A stretch of DNA of 64,000 nt. It comes from Devosia sp. GTDB taxonomy: Bacteria; Pseudomonadota; Alphaproteobacteria; Rhizobiales; Devosiaceae. The first letter of the stretch is position 1. Every line of letters starts with the position of its first letter. The DNA is taken from contig JADGNE010000074.1 in the NCBI GenBank assembly GCA_015234425.1, forward strand, positions 1 to 64,000, in the 5' to 3' direction. Position numbers and translations under genes: made by a program. Below the pieces are notes generated by a model. It saw nothing but the letters and a program-made list of their open reading frames with translations, ran no database searches and was not told where the DNA came from. Of this stretch, positions 36,139 to 44,936 are shown one piece after another.

Positions 36139-36652
36139 GGACAGGGCGTTCAAGCCGCTCTCCATCGCCATCATCGCCGTCTCCGACACGCGGACCATCG
36201 AAACTGACACCGCTGGCGCTCTGCTGCAGTCGATGCTGGAGGCCGATGGCCACAGCTGCGCGGGCCGGCAGGTGGTGCGCGACGATATCCAGTTGATCCG
36301 CGCCGCCGTGCAGGCGCTGGTCGCCGACCCGCAGGTGGATGTGGTGTTGACCACGGGGGGCACCGGCTTTTCCGGCCGCGACGTGACGCCGGAGGCAGTG
36401 GAACCGCTGTTCGACAAGCGCATGGACGGGTTCTCGGTGCTGTTTCACCAATATTCGGCGACCACAGTGGGCACGAGTTCGGTGCAGTCGCGCGCCACCG
36501 CAGGTCTGATCGGCACGACCTTCGTCTTCTGTCTGCCTGGGTCGCGTGGCGCCTGCCGCGACGCTTGGGAGGGCATTTTGAGCCAGCAGCTCGACTACCG
36601 GCACAAGCCGTGCAACTTCGTCGAGCTCATGCCGAGACTGGCAGAGCGGTGA
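36116..36652 (+). CDS. moaB: molybdenum cofactor biosynthesis protein B
   Basis: A 178-residue MoaB/Mog-type protein, which adenylates molybdopterin in cofactor assembly. The family block TTGGTGFSGRDVTPEA is complete, followed by FDKRMDGFSVLFHQYS and the conserved PGSRGACRDAW. The ATG at 36116 lies inside the end of the MFS gene; a tail of that gene overlaps it by 23 bp. This may be coupling or a mild start over-extension, but an FK-TDRFEDRAFKPLSIA start is plausible. Confidence 0.9.
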   Translation: MFKTDRFEDRAFKPLSIAIIAVSDTRTIETDTAGALLQSMLEADGHSCAGRQVVRDDIQLIRAAVQALVADPQVDVVLTTGGTGFSGRDVTPEAVEPLFDKRMDGFSVLFHQYSATTVGTSSVQSRATAGLIGTTFVFCLPGSRGACRDAWEGILSQQLDYRHKPCNFVELMPRLAER

Positions 36653-36656
36653 CAAT

Positions 36657-36686
36657 CAGCGAACAACACGTTCGCTGTCGTTCGCT
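36657..36686. promoter_or_regulatory. operator-like inverted and direct repeat
   Basis: CAGCGAAC-AACAC-GTTCGCTG is a perfect 8-bp inverted repeat, followed 2 bp later by a third half-site GTTCGCT (36680-36686). It sits 68 bp upstream of the VOC gene and begins 4 bp after the moaB stop. It resembles a regulator binding site; the regulator is unknown. The GTTC pair spacing is 6, not 7, so it is not a LexA box. Confidence 0.5.
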
Positions 36687-36753
36687 TTAAGAAACCGATC
36701 AAAGGGGGCATCTTCAGGGCCAAGGCGCACACGGCGCCACCAGGAGAATGCTC

Positions 36754-37578
36754 ATGTCCATTTCGCCAACGGCACCCATGCAGACCGGCATGGTGACCCT
36801 CAATGTGCGCCAGCTTGATGCTGTGGCGGACTATTACAAGCAATTGCTCGATCTCGAAACGCTCGGCCGCGACGGCAACAGCCTGCGCCTTGGCGTCGGC
36901 AATGAGGCCTTGCTTGAATTGCGAGGCAATCCCGAATTCGCACAGCGCAGCCCGCGCGCGGCCGGCCTCTTCCACACCGCCTTTTTGATGGATCGCCCCG
37001 ATCTCGTCGCCTGGGTGCGCAAGATCGCCCGCGAGCGCATCCCGGTCGGTGGCGCTTCCGACCATTTGGTCAGCGAGGCGTTCTATTTCAACGACCCGGA
37101 AGGAAATGGCATCGAGGTCTATGCCGACCGTCCGCGCACTGACTGGCAGCGCGACGGCGAGATGATCGCCATGACCACCGACCCTCTCGATATCGACGCC
37201 CTGCTCGATCTTGACCCCAGCCGGGTGTGGAGCGGTGCGCCATCCAACATGATCGTCGGCCATGTGCATCTGCAGCTGGGTGACATCACCAAGGCCGAGC
37301 CCTTCTATTCGGGCGTGCTGGGCACCAATGTCACCTGCGGCTATCCCGGGGCGGTGTTCTATGGCGCAGGCGGCTATCACCACCAGCTGGCGACCAATAT
37401 GTGGTCGAGCCGCGGCGCGGGCCCCCTCGCCCCGGACACCACTGGCCTCGTCGAGTTCGAACTCATTCTCGACAGCGCCGAACAGCGCAATGGCATCACC
37501 GAACGGGCCGGCGTCACCGGCCATCAGCTGACCGATCCCTGGGGCATCGCCCTTGATCTCGTCCTTCGTGGGGAGTAA
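36754..37578 (+). CDS. VOC family protein (catechol-2,3-dioxygenase-like)
   Basis: A 274-residue protein with two vicinal-oxygen-chelate modules (about 10-110 and 165-270). The N-terminal module has GMVTLNVRQLDAVADYYKQ and HTAFLMD, and FYFNDPEGNGIEVYADRP is typical of CatE-like extradiol dioxygenases; the C-terminal module has VGHVHLQLGDI and YHHQLATN. Metal ligands are probably His 84, His in GHVHL and a Glu near the end. With the hydroquinone reductase 2 bp downstream it suggests aromatic or quinone detoxification. ATG at 36754 has an AGGAG 7 bp upstream. Confidence 0.82.
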   Translation: MSISPTAPMQTGMVTLNVRQLDAVADYYKQLLDLETLGRDGNSLRLGVGNEALLELRGNPEFAQRSPRAAGLFHTAFLMDRPDLVAWVRKIARERIPVGGASDHLVSEAFYFNDPEGNGIEVYADRPRTDWQRDGEMIAMTTDPLDIDALLDLDPSRVWSGAPSNMIVGHVHLQLGDITKAEPFYSGVLGTNVTCGYPGAVFYGAGGYHHQLATNMWSSRGAGPLAPDTTGLVEFELILDSAEQRNGITERAGVTGHQLTDPWGIALDLVLRGE

Positions 37579-37580
37579 AA

Positions 37581-38528
37581 ATGCTCGTCAACGGCAAGTG
37601 GACCGACAATTGGCAGCCCGTTCAGGGCACCGACGCCAAGGGCGGTTTTGTGCGGCAGACCTCGAGCTTCCGCAATTGGGTGACGCCCGATGGCAGCGCC
37701 GGGCCGACCGGAGAAGCCGGCTTCAAGGCCGAGGCCGGCCGCTATCACCTCTATGTCGCGCTGATCTGTCCCTGGGCGTCGCGCACCCTCATCGGGCGCA
37801 AGCTCAAGGGGCTCGAAGAAATAATCTCTGTCTCGATCGTCGAGCCGGAACTGAGCAACGAAGGCTGGCGCTTCGCCATGCCCGATCCGATCAATGGCGC
37901 CACCTATATGCACCAGATCTATACCGCCGCTGATCCCCAAGTCAGCGGGCGGGCGACCGTGCCTGTGCTCTGGGACAGGCAGAAAAACACCATCGTCAAC
38001 AATGAGAGCGCGGATATCCTGCGCATGCTCAACTCCGGCTTCGGCGATCTGGCGAAAAACGATGTCGACCTTTATCCCGAGGCGCTGCGCAGCGAGATCG
38101 ATGCGCTCAACGATTATATCTATCCGCGCTTCAACAATGGGGTCTATCGCGCCGGTTTTGCGACGACGCAGGCCGCCTATGACGAAGCCTATGCAGATGT
38201 GTTCGAGGCGCTCGATACGCTGGAAAAGCGCCTCGATGGACAGGATTTCCTTGTCGGCAATGTGCTCACCGAAAGCGACATCCGCGCCTTCGTGACGCTG
38301 GTGCGGTTCGACGCGGCCTATCATGGCCTGTTCAAGACCAATCTCCGGCGCATCGCCGACTATCCGCGCCTCCAGGACTATATGCTGCGCATTCTCGACC
38401 TGCCCGGCGTGCGCGAAACGGTCGACATCGACCACATCAAGCGCGGCTATTATTCGATCAAGACGCTCAACCCCTCGGGGATCGTGCCCAAGGGCCCGCA
38501 TATTCCCGGGCTTTACGAAGTCGCCTGA
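37581..38528 (+). CDS. glutathionyl-hydroquinone reductase (Xi-class GST, YqjG-like)
   Basis: A 315-residue Xi-class glutathione transferase that removes glutathione from glutathionyl-hydroquinones. The N terminus has the catalytic-type Cys63 in ICPWASRTLIGR, the loop WRFAMPDPINGATYMHQIY, NNESADILRMLNS in the glutathione site, and a helical C-terminal domain with YADVFEALDTLEKRL and FKTNLRRIADYPRLQDYM. It starts 2 bp after the VOC stop. The pair handle quinone or catechol compounds. A strong terminator follows. Confidence 0.92.
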   Translation: MLVNGKWTDNWQPVQGTDAKGGFVRQTSSFRNWVTPDGSAGPTGEAGFKAEAGRYHLYVALICPWASRTLIGRKLKGLEEIISVSIVEPELSNEGWRFAMPDPINGATYMHQIYTAADPQVSGRATVPVLWDRQKNTIVNNESADILRMLNSGFGDLAKNDVDLYPEALRSEIDALNDYIYPRFNNGVYRAGFATTQAAYDEAYADVFEALDTLEKRLDGQDFLVGNVLTESDIRAFVTLVRFDAAYHGLFKTNLRRIADYPRLQDYMLRILDLPGVRETVDIDHIKRGYYSIKTLNPSGIVPKGPHIPGLYEVA

Positions 38529-38532
38529 AACA

Positions 38533-38563
38533 AAAAGGGCGCCGGATGATCCGGCGCCCTTTT
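38533..38563. terminator. bidirectional Rho-independent terminator
   Basis: AAAAGGGCGCCGGAT and ATCCGGCGCCCTTTT are perfect reverse complements separated by one base. It is flanked by A and T runs on both sides, so it can serve the reductase on the plus strand and the DHA2 transporter on the minus strand. Confidence 0.92.
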
Positions 38564-38570
38564 GCATTTC

Positions 38571-40049
38571 CTAGTGGCCTGCGGCGTGGGCGGGCCCCTC
38601 GCCGTCCGGCTTTTTCACGAAGGCGGCCGAAATGACCATCAGCACCGAAACGATGGCACCGCAGAGGAAGCCGGCGCGCACGCCGGAGGCAAGTGCTTCG
38701 AGCTGATCCAGTCCGGCGGCCGTTTCGGACGCGGTCTGCAGGGTCATCATCGCCACAAAAAGCGCAATGCCCGCGGCGCCCGCCACCTGCTGCACAGAGC
38801 CCATGATCGCGCTGGCATGGGCGTAGAGCTTTGGCGGCACAGAGCTCATCGAGGCGGTGAAGAGCGGGGTGAAGGTGAACGCGAGGCCAATGCTGAGAAT
38901 CAGGTGACCGGCGATAACCGCCCAGATCGGTGTGTCCTGGCCGGCAAAGGCCAGCGCCCACATCACGGCCGAAACCGCGACAACACCCGGCACCAGCAGC
39001 GGACGCGGCCCAAGCTTGTCATAAAGACGACCGACGATGGGCGCGAGGAACGCCATGGAGAGCGCACCCGGCAGCAGGATCAGGCTGGTATAGAAGGGAT
39101 CGAGCCCAAGCACGGTCTGGGTATAGATCGGGATCAGGATCGAGCTGCCGAGCAGCGCCACCATGGCAATGGCAATGGTGATCAGCGACAGCGTGTAGTT
39201 GCGGTGCTGAAGCGTGCGCAGGTCGAGCAGCGCGTTATTGTCCTTCTGCAGGCCGAACTGGCGCCAGACGAAAAGACCCATGCCCAGGACACCAATGGCA
39301 ATCGGCAGCCAGGCCGGAATGGCCGACGGATGCGAAGCGCCTTCGCCAAGGCTCGAAAGACCATAGACCAGGCCACCAAAGGCCAGGGCCGAGAGGATCA
39401 CCGAGAGCACATCGAGCGGCACATCGCGCGGGGTCGTCACATTGCGAATGCGGATTGCACCCAGGATCAGAGCGCCAATGGCGATCGGCAGGGTGAAATA
39501 GAACATGAAGCGCCAATCAAAATTGGTCAGGATGAACCCGCCGATCATCGGGCCGATGGCCGGGGCCACAGACATGACGATGGAGATATTGCCCATGGTC
39601 TTGCCGCGGCTCGCCGGCGGCACGAGGGTCATCACCGTGGTCATCAGCAGCGGCATCATGATGGCCGTGCCGGTCGCCTGAACCACACGACCCAGGATCA
39701 GCAGTTCAATACCGGGAGAGATCGCACAGATTGCTGTGCCGAGGCTGAAAATCGACATGGCGGCGATAAAGATCGGCCGCGTGTTGATGCGCTGGAGGAG
39801 GAAACCCGTCACCGGAATGACGACTGCCATGGTCAACAGGAAGGCCGTGGTCAGCCACTGGGCGGCGCTGGCGGTGACGCCAAGATCAACCATCAGATGC
39901 GGGATCGCGATGCTCATGATGGTTTCATTGAGCATGACCACAAAGGTGGAGACGAGCAGGAGCGCAATTACCAGCTTGTTGCGGGCAGCATTATCGGGGT
40001 GCTGCGGCGCGATTTCGGGCACCGCATCAAGCGTAGCGTCCATTGTCAT
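38571..40049 (-). CDS. DHA2 family multidrug efflux MFS transporter (EmrB/QacA type)
   Basis: A 492-residue drug/H+ antiporter with 14 predicted membrane segments. The N-terminal motifs of the DHA2 group are present: LLVSTFVVMLNETIMSIAIP, WLTTAFLLTMAVVIPVTGFL, LGRVVQATGTAIMMPL with LLMTTVMTLVPPASRGKTMG following. The C-terminal tail is short. Exported compounds are unknown. It faces away from the radical SAM gene; a 13-bp palindrome 83 bp upstream could be an operator. Confidence 0.9.
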   Translation of the reverse strand: MTMDATLDAVPEIAPQHPDNAARNKLVIALLLVSTFVVMLNETIMSIAIPHLMVDLGVTASAAQWLTTAFLLTMAVVIPVTGFLLQRINTRPIFIAAMSIFSLGTAICAISPGIELLILGRVVQATGTAIMMPLLMTTVMTLVPPASRGKTMGNISIVMSVAPAIGPMIGGFILTNFDWRFMFYFTLPIAIGALILGAIRIRNVTTPRDVPLDVLSVILSALAFGGLVYGLSSLGEGASHPSAIPAWLPIAIGVLGMGLFVWRQFGLQKDNNALLDLRTLQHRNYTLSLITIAIAMVALLGSSILIPIYTQTVLGLDPFYTSLILLPGALSMAFLAPIVGRLYDKLGPRPLLVPGVVAVSAVMWALAFAGQDTPIWAVIAGHLILSIGLAFTFTPLFTASMSSVPPKLYAHASAIMGSVQQVAGAAGIALFVAMMTLQTASETAAGLDQLEALASGVRAGFLCGAIVSVLMVISAAFVKKPDGEGPAHAAGH

Positions 40050-40131
40050 CTTGTTCTCTCTCGATCAGACGTGGCGTGCACACGACGGACAAAACCGCCG
40101 CGGATCGACACGGAAATAATGAATTGTCGGC

Positions 40132-40144
40132 GACAGGACCTGTC
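40132..40144. promoter_or_regulatory. palindrome upstream of the DHA2 transporter
   Basis: GACAGG-A-CCTGTC, perfect about a central A, 83 bp upstream of the transporter start. It could bind a TetR-type regulator, but no regulator gene is adjacent. The rest of 40050-40408 holds no supported gene except the LexA-type site listed separately. Confidence 0.3.
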
Positions 40145-40318
40145 AGCATGATCGTCCGGCGCACGCCTCGGGAGCGGCATCAAGGCGGGACACGATCACG
40201 AGCCAAAAGGCGCGCCGAAAGGGGCAATGTCTACGCCCGCGCGGGCGCCCCGTAAAGTCTTGTAATGCATGGCACCCCTGCCGATATGAGGGACAACAAG
40301 AATAATGTGACTCCCCCT

Positions 40319-40333
40319 GTTCTTGTTTTGTTC
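40319..40333 (+). promoter_or_regulatory. LexA (SOS) box, alphaproteobacterial type
   Basis: GTTC-TTGTTTT-GTTC, an exact match to the GTTC-N7-GTTC consensus for LexA in alphaproteobacteria. It lies 75 bp upstream of the radical SAM gene start at 40409. It suggests induction of that gene by DNA damage. Confidence 0.7.
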
Positions 40334-40408
40334 TATTCGCGGTGCTACATGTTCCTGGACGTCGGAGGGAGTTCGATTCTCCCCGGCTCGACAGTCAGGA
40401 GACACATC

Positions 40409-41557
40409 ATGGCCCTTTATCAGGCCCCGTCCTTTGAAGCCCTGGAGAGATTGAGCCGCAGCCGCGATGCGGATCTGGCGCGGCGCGAGCTCATCAATGT
40501 GGACAGTGTTCGCGGGCGCGGCGCCCAGTCGAACCGCTCTGGCCGCTTCGAGACCCATGCGCGCGAAAGCTTCGATGATGGCTGGAACAATGTCGAGCCG
40601 ATGCCGCTGTTCGAAACCACCGAACATGCCGAGCGCGCCAAGACCATCATCACCACCAATGACAGTCCTGACATCGCCTTCGAACGCTCGATCAATGCCT
40701 ATCGTGGCTGCGAGCATGGCTGTTCCTATTGTTTTGCCCGGCCCACCCACGCCTATCTCGGCCATTCGGCGGGGATCGATTTCGAGCGCGACATCTACGT
40801 CAAGACCAATGCCGTCGAAGCGCTGCGGCACGAGTTGGGCGCGCGGTCCTATCGCCCCAAGGCGATCGCCATGGGCACCAATACCGACCCCTATCAACCG
40901 GCCGAGCGCAAGCACAAGCTGACGCGCGGCATTCTCGAAGTCATGCTTGAGACAAAGCATCCGGTGATGATCACCACCAAATCGGCGCTGATCCTGCGCG
41001 ACCTAGACATCCTCACCGAGCTGGCCAAGCTCAATCTCGTCAAGGTCGCCATCTCGGTCACCTCGATGGACCATAAGCTGAGCCGCAAGATGGAGCCGCG
41101 TGCCTCCTCCCCGGCCCGTCGCCTCGAAGCCATCAAGGCACTGAGCGATGCCGGCATTCCCACCGCAATCTTCGCCTCACCGATGATCCCGGCGATCAAT
41201 GACATGGAGCTTGAGCGCATCCTCGATGCCGGCAAGGCCCAGGGCGCGATCAGCGCCTCGATGATCCTCCTCCGCCTGCCGGGCGAAGTGCGCGACGTGT
41301 TCCGCGAGTGGCTGCTGCGCCATTTTCCCGACCGGGTTCGGCATGTGCTGTCGCTGGTGCGCGATACGCGAGGGGGCAAGGATTACGATGCCCGCTGGGG
41401 CACGCGCTTCACCGGCGAGGGCCCTTATGCGACGCTGTTGCGCCAGCGGTTCGACAAGGCGCGCGAGCGCTGTGGCCTCAACCCCAAGCTGCCACCGCTG
41501 CGGATCGATCTCTTTGAGGCGCCGACCCTCGAAACACGCCAGATGAGCCTTTTTTAG
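40409..41557 (+). CDS. PA0069-family radical SAM protein (spore photoproduct lyase-like)
   Basis: A 382-residue radical SAM protein. The cluster motif is CEHGCSYCF, a CX3CX2C pattern, followed by the barrel blocks YVKTNAVEALRHEL, IAMGTNTDPYQPAE and a region ending TTKSALILRDLDIL. It resembles the PA0069/Rv2578c group, distant relatives of spore photoproduct lyase, with function unproven. An exact LexA box upstream suggests a DNA-damage link. The ATG at 40409 lies just after CAGGAG and matches the family start. Confidence 0.88.
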   Translation: MALYQAPSFEALERLSRSRDADLARRELINVDSVRGRGAQSNRSGRFETHARESFDDGWNNVEPMPLFETTEHAERAKTIITTNDSPDIAFERSINAYRGCEHGCSYCFARPTHAYLGHSAGIDFERDIYVKTNAVEALRHELGARSYRPKAIAMGTNTDPYQPAERKHKLTRGILEVMLETKHPVMITTKSALILRDLDILTELAKLNLVKVAISVTSMDHKLSRKMEPRASSPARRLEAIKALSDAGIPTAIFASPMIPAINDMELERILDAGKAQGAISASMILLRLPGEVRDVFREWLLRHFPDRVRHVLSLVRDTRGGKDYDARWGTRFTGEGPYATLLRQRFDKARERCGLNPKLPPLRIDLFEAPTLETRQMSLF

Positions 41558-41559
41558 GC

Positions 41560-42141
41560 TCAGTACTGGGCGACGCGGCGGGCGTTGGTCGACATGAAGT
41601 CCAGCGCCGCCATGACACCCTGCAACGACAACCGGGTTTCCACAGCTTCGATCCGGCCTTCGAGGGGGACGGCCAGTGTTACGGCCGCGCGTTCCTTCAT
41701 CAGCGCAACGAGGCGATCGCGCAGGTCGGGCGCGGCCACGAAATACTGGTTGGTGGTGTTGTAGCGCGTCTCGATATCGATGCCGGGCATGAGGCGGATC
41801 GGCGGCTCTCCCGAGAACGACAGCACGATCGGCCTTTTTTCGTCATAGACAGCATCGTCGGCCGCAACGGTGATGGCGACATCGAGCGTACCGTCGAGCC
41901 GGTTCTGCACCAGCGTCAGCTTATAGGCTGGCAAGGACGCACTGTTGAGCGCTTGGCTACCCGTGCTGGCAAAGCAGGAAAAGCTGTAGAAGTCCGGACC
42001 ATCCTCATCGATCACCGAAGGACAGGCGGCCAGCCAATCGCGATGATATTCGCGCCATTCGCCAGACGAATGGCTGAACGGCTCGGCGGCAAGCGATTGT
42101 GTGAGGATAAGGATGACAGCAAGGCCGGCGGCATGGCGCAT
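41560..42141 (-). CDS. secreted protein, possibly IalB-like
   Basis: A 193-residue protein with a signal peptide (first about 20 residues, ending SLAAEP). The mature part has two cysteines (LAACPSV and FSCFAS) and a C-terminal stretch LMKERAAVTLAVPLEGR ... ETRLSLQGVMAALDFM that recalls invasion-associated locus B (IalB) proteins. The match is weak, so I give only a tentative call. It is convergent with the radical SAM gene (2-bp gap) and divergent from the DUF4180 gene. Confidence 0.5.
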   Translation of the reverse strand: MRHAAGLAVILILTQSLAAEPFSHSSGEWREYHRDWLAACPSVIDEDGPDFYSFSCFASTGSQALNSASLPAYKLTLVQNRLDGTLDVAITVAADDAVYDEKRPIVLSFSGEPPIRLMPGIDIETRYNTTNQYFVAAPDLRDRLVALMKERAAVTLAVPLEGRIEAVETRLSLQGVMAALDFMSTNARRVAQY

Positions 42142-42217
42142 GAGTTACTCTCGGCTTTGCCCCCCGGCGAGACTCTTATATCAGGGTAGGCCAATATCGA
42201 GAACTCCCGGAGCGGGA

Positions 42218-42583
42218 ATGGCCGAAGAAACTGTAAATGGGGTGAAGCTGCTGGTGCTCGACGCCAATGGCGTGCTCCTGTCCAGCGAGGCAGACGCTCT
42301 CGACGTCATCGGCCAGACCTATGGCCTCGACGTCGATGCCGTCATTGTGCCCGCAAGCCGTTTCGCGCCCGCGTTTTTCCAATTGAGCACGACGCTGGCC
42401 GGCCTCTTCATCCAGAAATTCCAGAATTACCGCCTGCGCCTCATCGTCCTCGGCGACATTGCCAGGGCGGTTTCCGAAAGTCAGGCGCTGGCCGATTTCG
42501 TGCGCGAAACCAACAGGACTGGCCATCACCTCTTCGTCACCGACCGGGCCGAACTGGCTGACCGGCTGCGGGAGACACGTTGA
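42218..42583 (+). CDS. DUF4180 domain-containing protein
   Basis: A 121-residue protein fitting the DUF4180 family: VLDANGVLLSSEADALDVIG near the N terminus, then VPASRFAPAFFQLSTTLAG, IQKFQNYRLRLIVLGDI and the FVRETNRTG block. The fold is alpha/beta without membrane segments and the function is unknown. Its TGA stop overlaps the ATG of rnhB (TGATG), so the two are translationally coupled. DUF4180 with rnhB is an unusual association. ATG at 42218 follows GGGA. Confidence 0.78.
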   Translation: MAEETVNGVKLLVLDANGVLLSSEADALDVIGQTYGLDVDAVIVPASRFAPAFFQLSTTLAGLFIQKFQNYRLRLIVLGDIARAVSESQALADFVRETNRTGHHLFVTDRAELADRLRETR

Positions 42584-43272
42584 TGGCCCGCAAGACTGCT
42601 CTCGAGACCAGTTCGACACTCCTTGACGCCCTGCCCGTCGGGCCCGATTTTTCCCATGAGACCATGTTGATGGCGCGCGGGGCGCGACTGGTCGCCGGCG
42701 TCGACGAGGCAGGACGCGGCCCGCTTGCCGGTCCCGTCGTCGTCGCAGCGGTCCGGCTCGATCCCGACCGTATCCCCGCGGGGCTCAATGATTCCAAAAA
42801 ACTGACGGCAGAACGGCGCGAGGCGCTCTATGCCGAAATCATGGCCAGCGCCGAGGTCGCCATAGCCACTGCGCCGCCCGACGAGATCGTCGCCCGCAAT
42901 ATTCGCGGCGCGACACTTGCCGCCATGACCCGCGCAGTGATCGCCCTGCCCCGTGCCGTTGACCGTGTCCTGGTCGATGGCCGGGATGTGCCCCCGGGCC
43001 TGCCCTGCGACGGCCTTGCGCTGATTGGCGGCGACGGTCGCAGCGTCTCGATTGCCGCGGCCTCGATTGTCGCCAAAGTGGTGCGCGACCGCATGTGCAC
43101 CATCATGGATTGCGACGCGCCCCATTTCGGCTTTTCCGGCCACAAGGGCTATGGCACCGCCGCCCATCTCGCCGCGCTCAACGCCCACGGCCCCTGCCGC
43201 CACCACCGCGCCGAGTTCGCCCCGGTCGCTGCGCTGCTGGTCCAGCGCACGACGCTGGTTGTCGAGGGTTAA
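42583..43272 (+). CDS. rnhB: ribonuclease HII
   Basis: Cleaves RNA, including single ribonucleotides, within DNA duplexes. The 229-residue protein has the catalytic Asp41-Glu42 in VAGVDEAGRGPLAG, then DSKKLTAERRE, and AAASIVAKVVRDRMC, ending with a basic C-terminal helix-loop. The start overlaps the DUF4180 stop as TGATG. The stop TAA at 43270-43272 lies inside a CtrA-like site, so the ccrM promoter begins at the end of this gene. Confidence 0.95.
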   Translation: MARKTALETSSTLLDALPVGPDFSHETMLMARGARLVAGVDEAGRGPLAGPVVVAAVRLDPDRIPAGLNDSKKLTAERREALYAEIMASAEVAIATAPPDEIVARNIRGATLAAMTRAVIALPRAVDRVLVDGRDVPPGLPCDGLALIGGDGRSVSIAAASIVAKVVRDRMCTIMDCDAPHFGFSGHKGYGTAAHLAALNAHGPCRHHRAEFAPVAALLVQRTTLVVEG

Positions 43273-43283
43273 CCCCTCGCTAA
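43269..43283 (+). promoter_or_regulatory. CtrA-like site upstream of ccrM
   Basis: TTAA (43269-43272), 7 bp, CTAA (43280-43283), followed by C. It overlaps the rnhB stop and lies 72 bp upstream of ccrM. CtrA control of ccrM is established in Caulobacter; here it is inferred from motif and position. Confidence 0.5.
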
Positions 43284-43300
43284 CATCTTGCAAACGCTCC

Positions 43301-44488
<1,188 letters not shown>

Positions 44489-44522
44489 TCCTGACCTCCA
44501 ATCGCCTCAGGCTCTATCAACT

Positions 44523-44551
44523 GGCCGCCGGTTTGCCCCGGCGGCCTTTTT
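44523..44551 (+). terminator. Rho-independent terminator of ccrM
   Basis: GGCCGCCGG (44523-44531), loop TTTGCC, CCGGCGGCC (44538-44546), then five T residues. Starts 34 bp after the ccrM stop. Confidence 0.92.
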
Positions 44552-44630
44552 GTTATCTTGCGCCGCGCCAAAACCTTGAAATCCGGGAGCGAAGGCCCAT
44601 TTTCGGTGTCGCAGTTTTTTGAGGGTAGAA

Positions 44631-44936
44631 ATGGCAACGGATCGGGTTTCAGCCCAATATGACATCGAGAAGAAGTCCCTGCTGGTGGCTTACCTCCTCT
44701 GGGCGTTCCTCGGCTATGTCGGCGCGCACCGGTTTTATCTCGGCCGCCCGCTGAGTGGCGTCATCATGCTCGCCCTCTCCGCCATCGTCCTGCTCGTCAC
44801 CTTCGTCAGCTTTGGGCTTCTGAGCTTCCTCTGGGCGATCGTGGCGATCTGGTGGTTCATCGACGCCCTTCTTATTCCCGGCATGGCGGCCAGCAGGAAC
44901 AGCGATATCGCCGACCGCGTCTTCGGCCGGCGCTAG
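44631..44936 (+). CDS. TM2 domain-containing membrane protein
   Basis: A 101-residue protein with the TM2 domain: a YLLWAFLGYVGAHRFYLGRPL block (here in parts), a second membrane segment ALSAIVLLVTFVSFGLLSFL and the WWFIDALLIP ending. Two membrane helices; the function of TM2 proteins in bacteria is unknown. The ATG at 44631 follows GAGGGT; an in-frame TTG lies at 44619. It overlaps the end of mutY by 4 bp on the opposite strand, a tight convergent arrangement. Confidence 0.85.
   Translation: MATDRVSAQYDIEKKSLLVAYLLWAFLGYVGAHRFYLGRPLSGVIMLALSAIVLLVTFVSFGLLSFLWAIVAIWWFIDALLIPGMAASRNSDIADRVFGRR

Noticed and set aside
36670..36683. GTTC-N6-GTTC before the VOC gene as a LexA box
   Set aside because: Spacing is 6, not the 7 needed for alphaproteobacterial LexA; better explained by a different operator.
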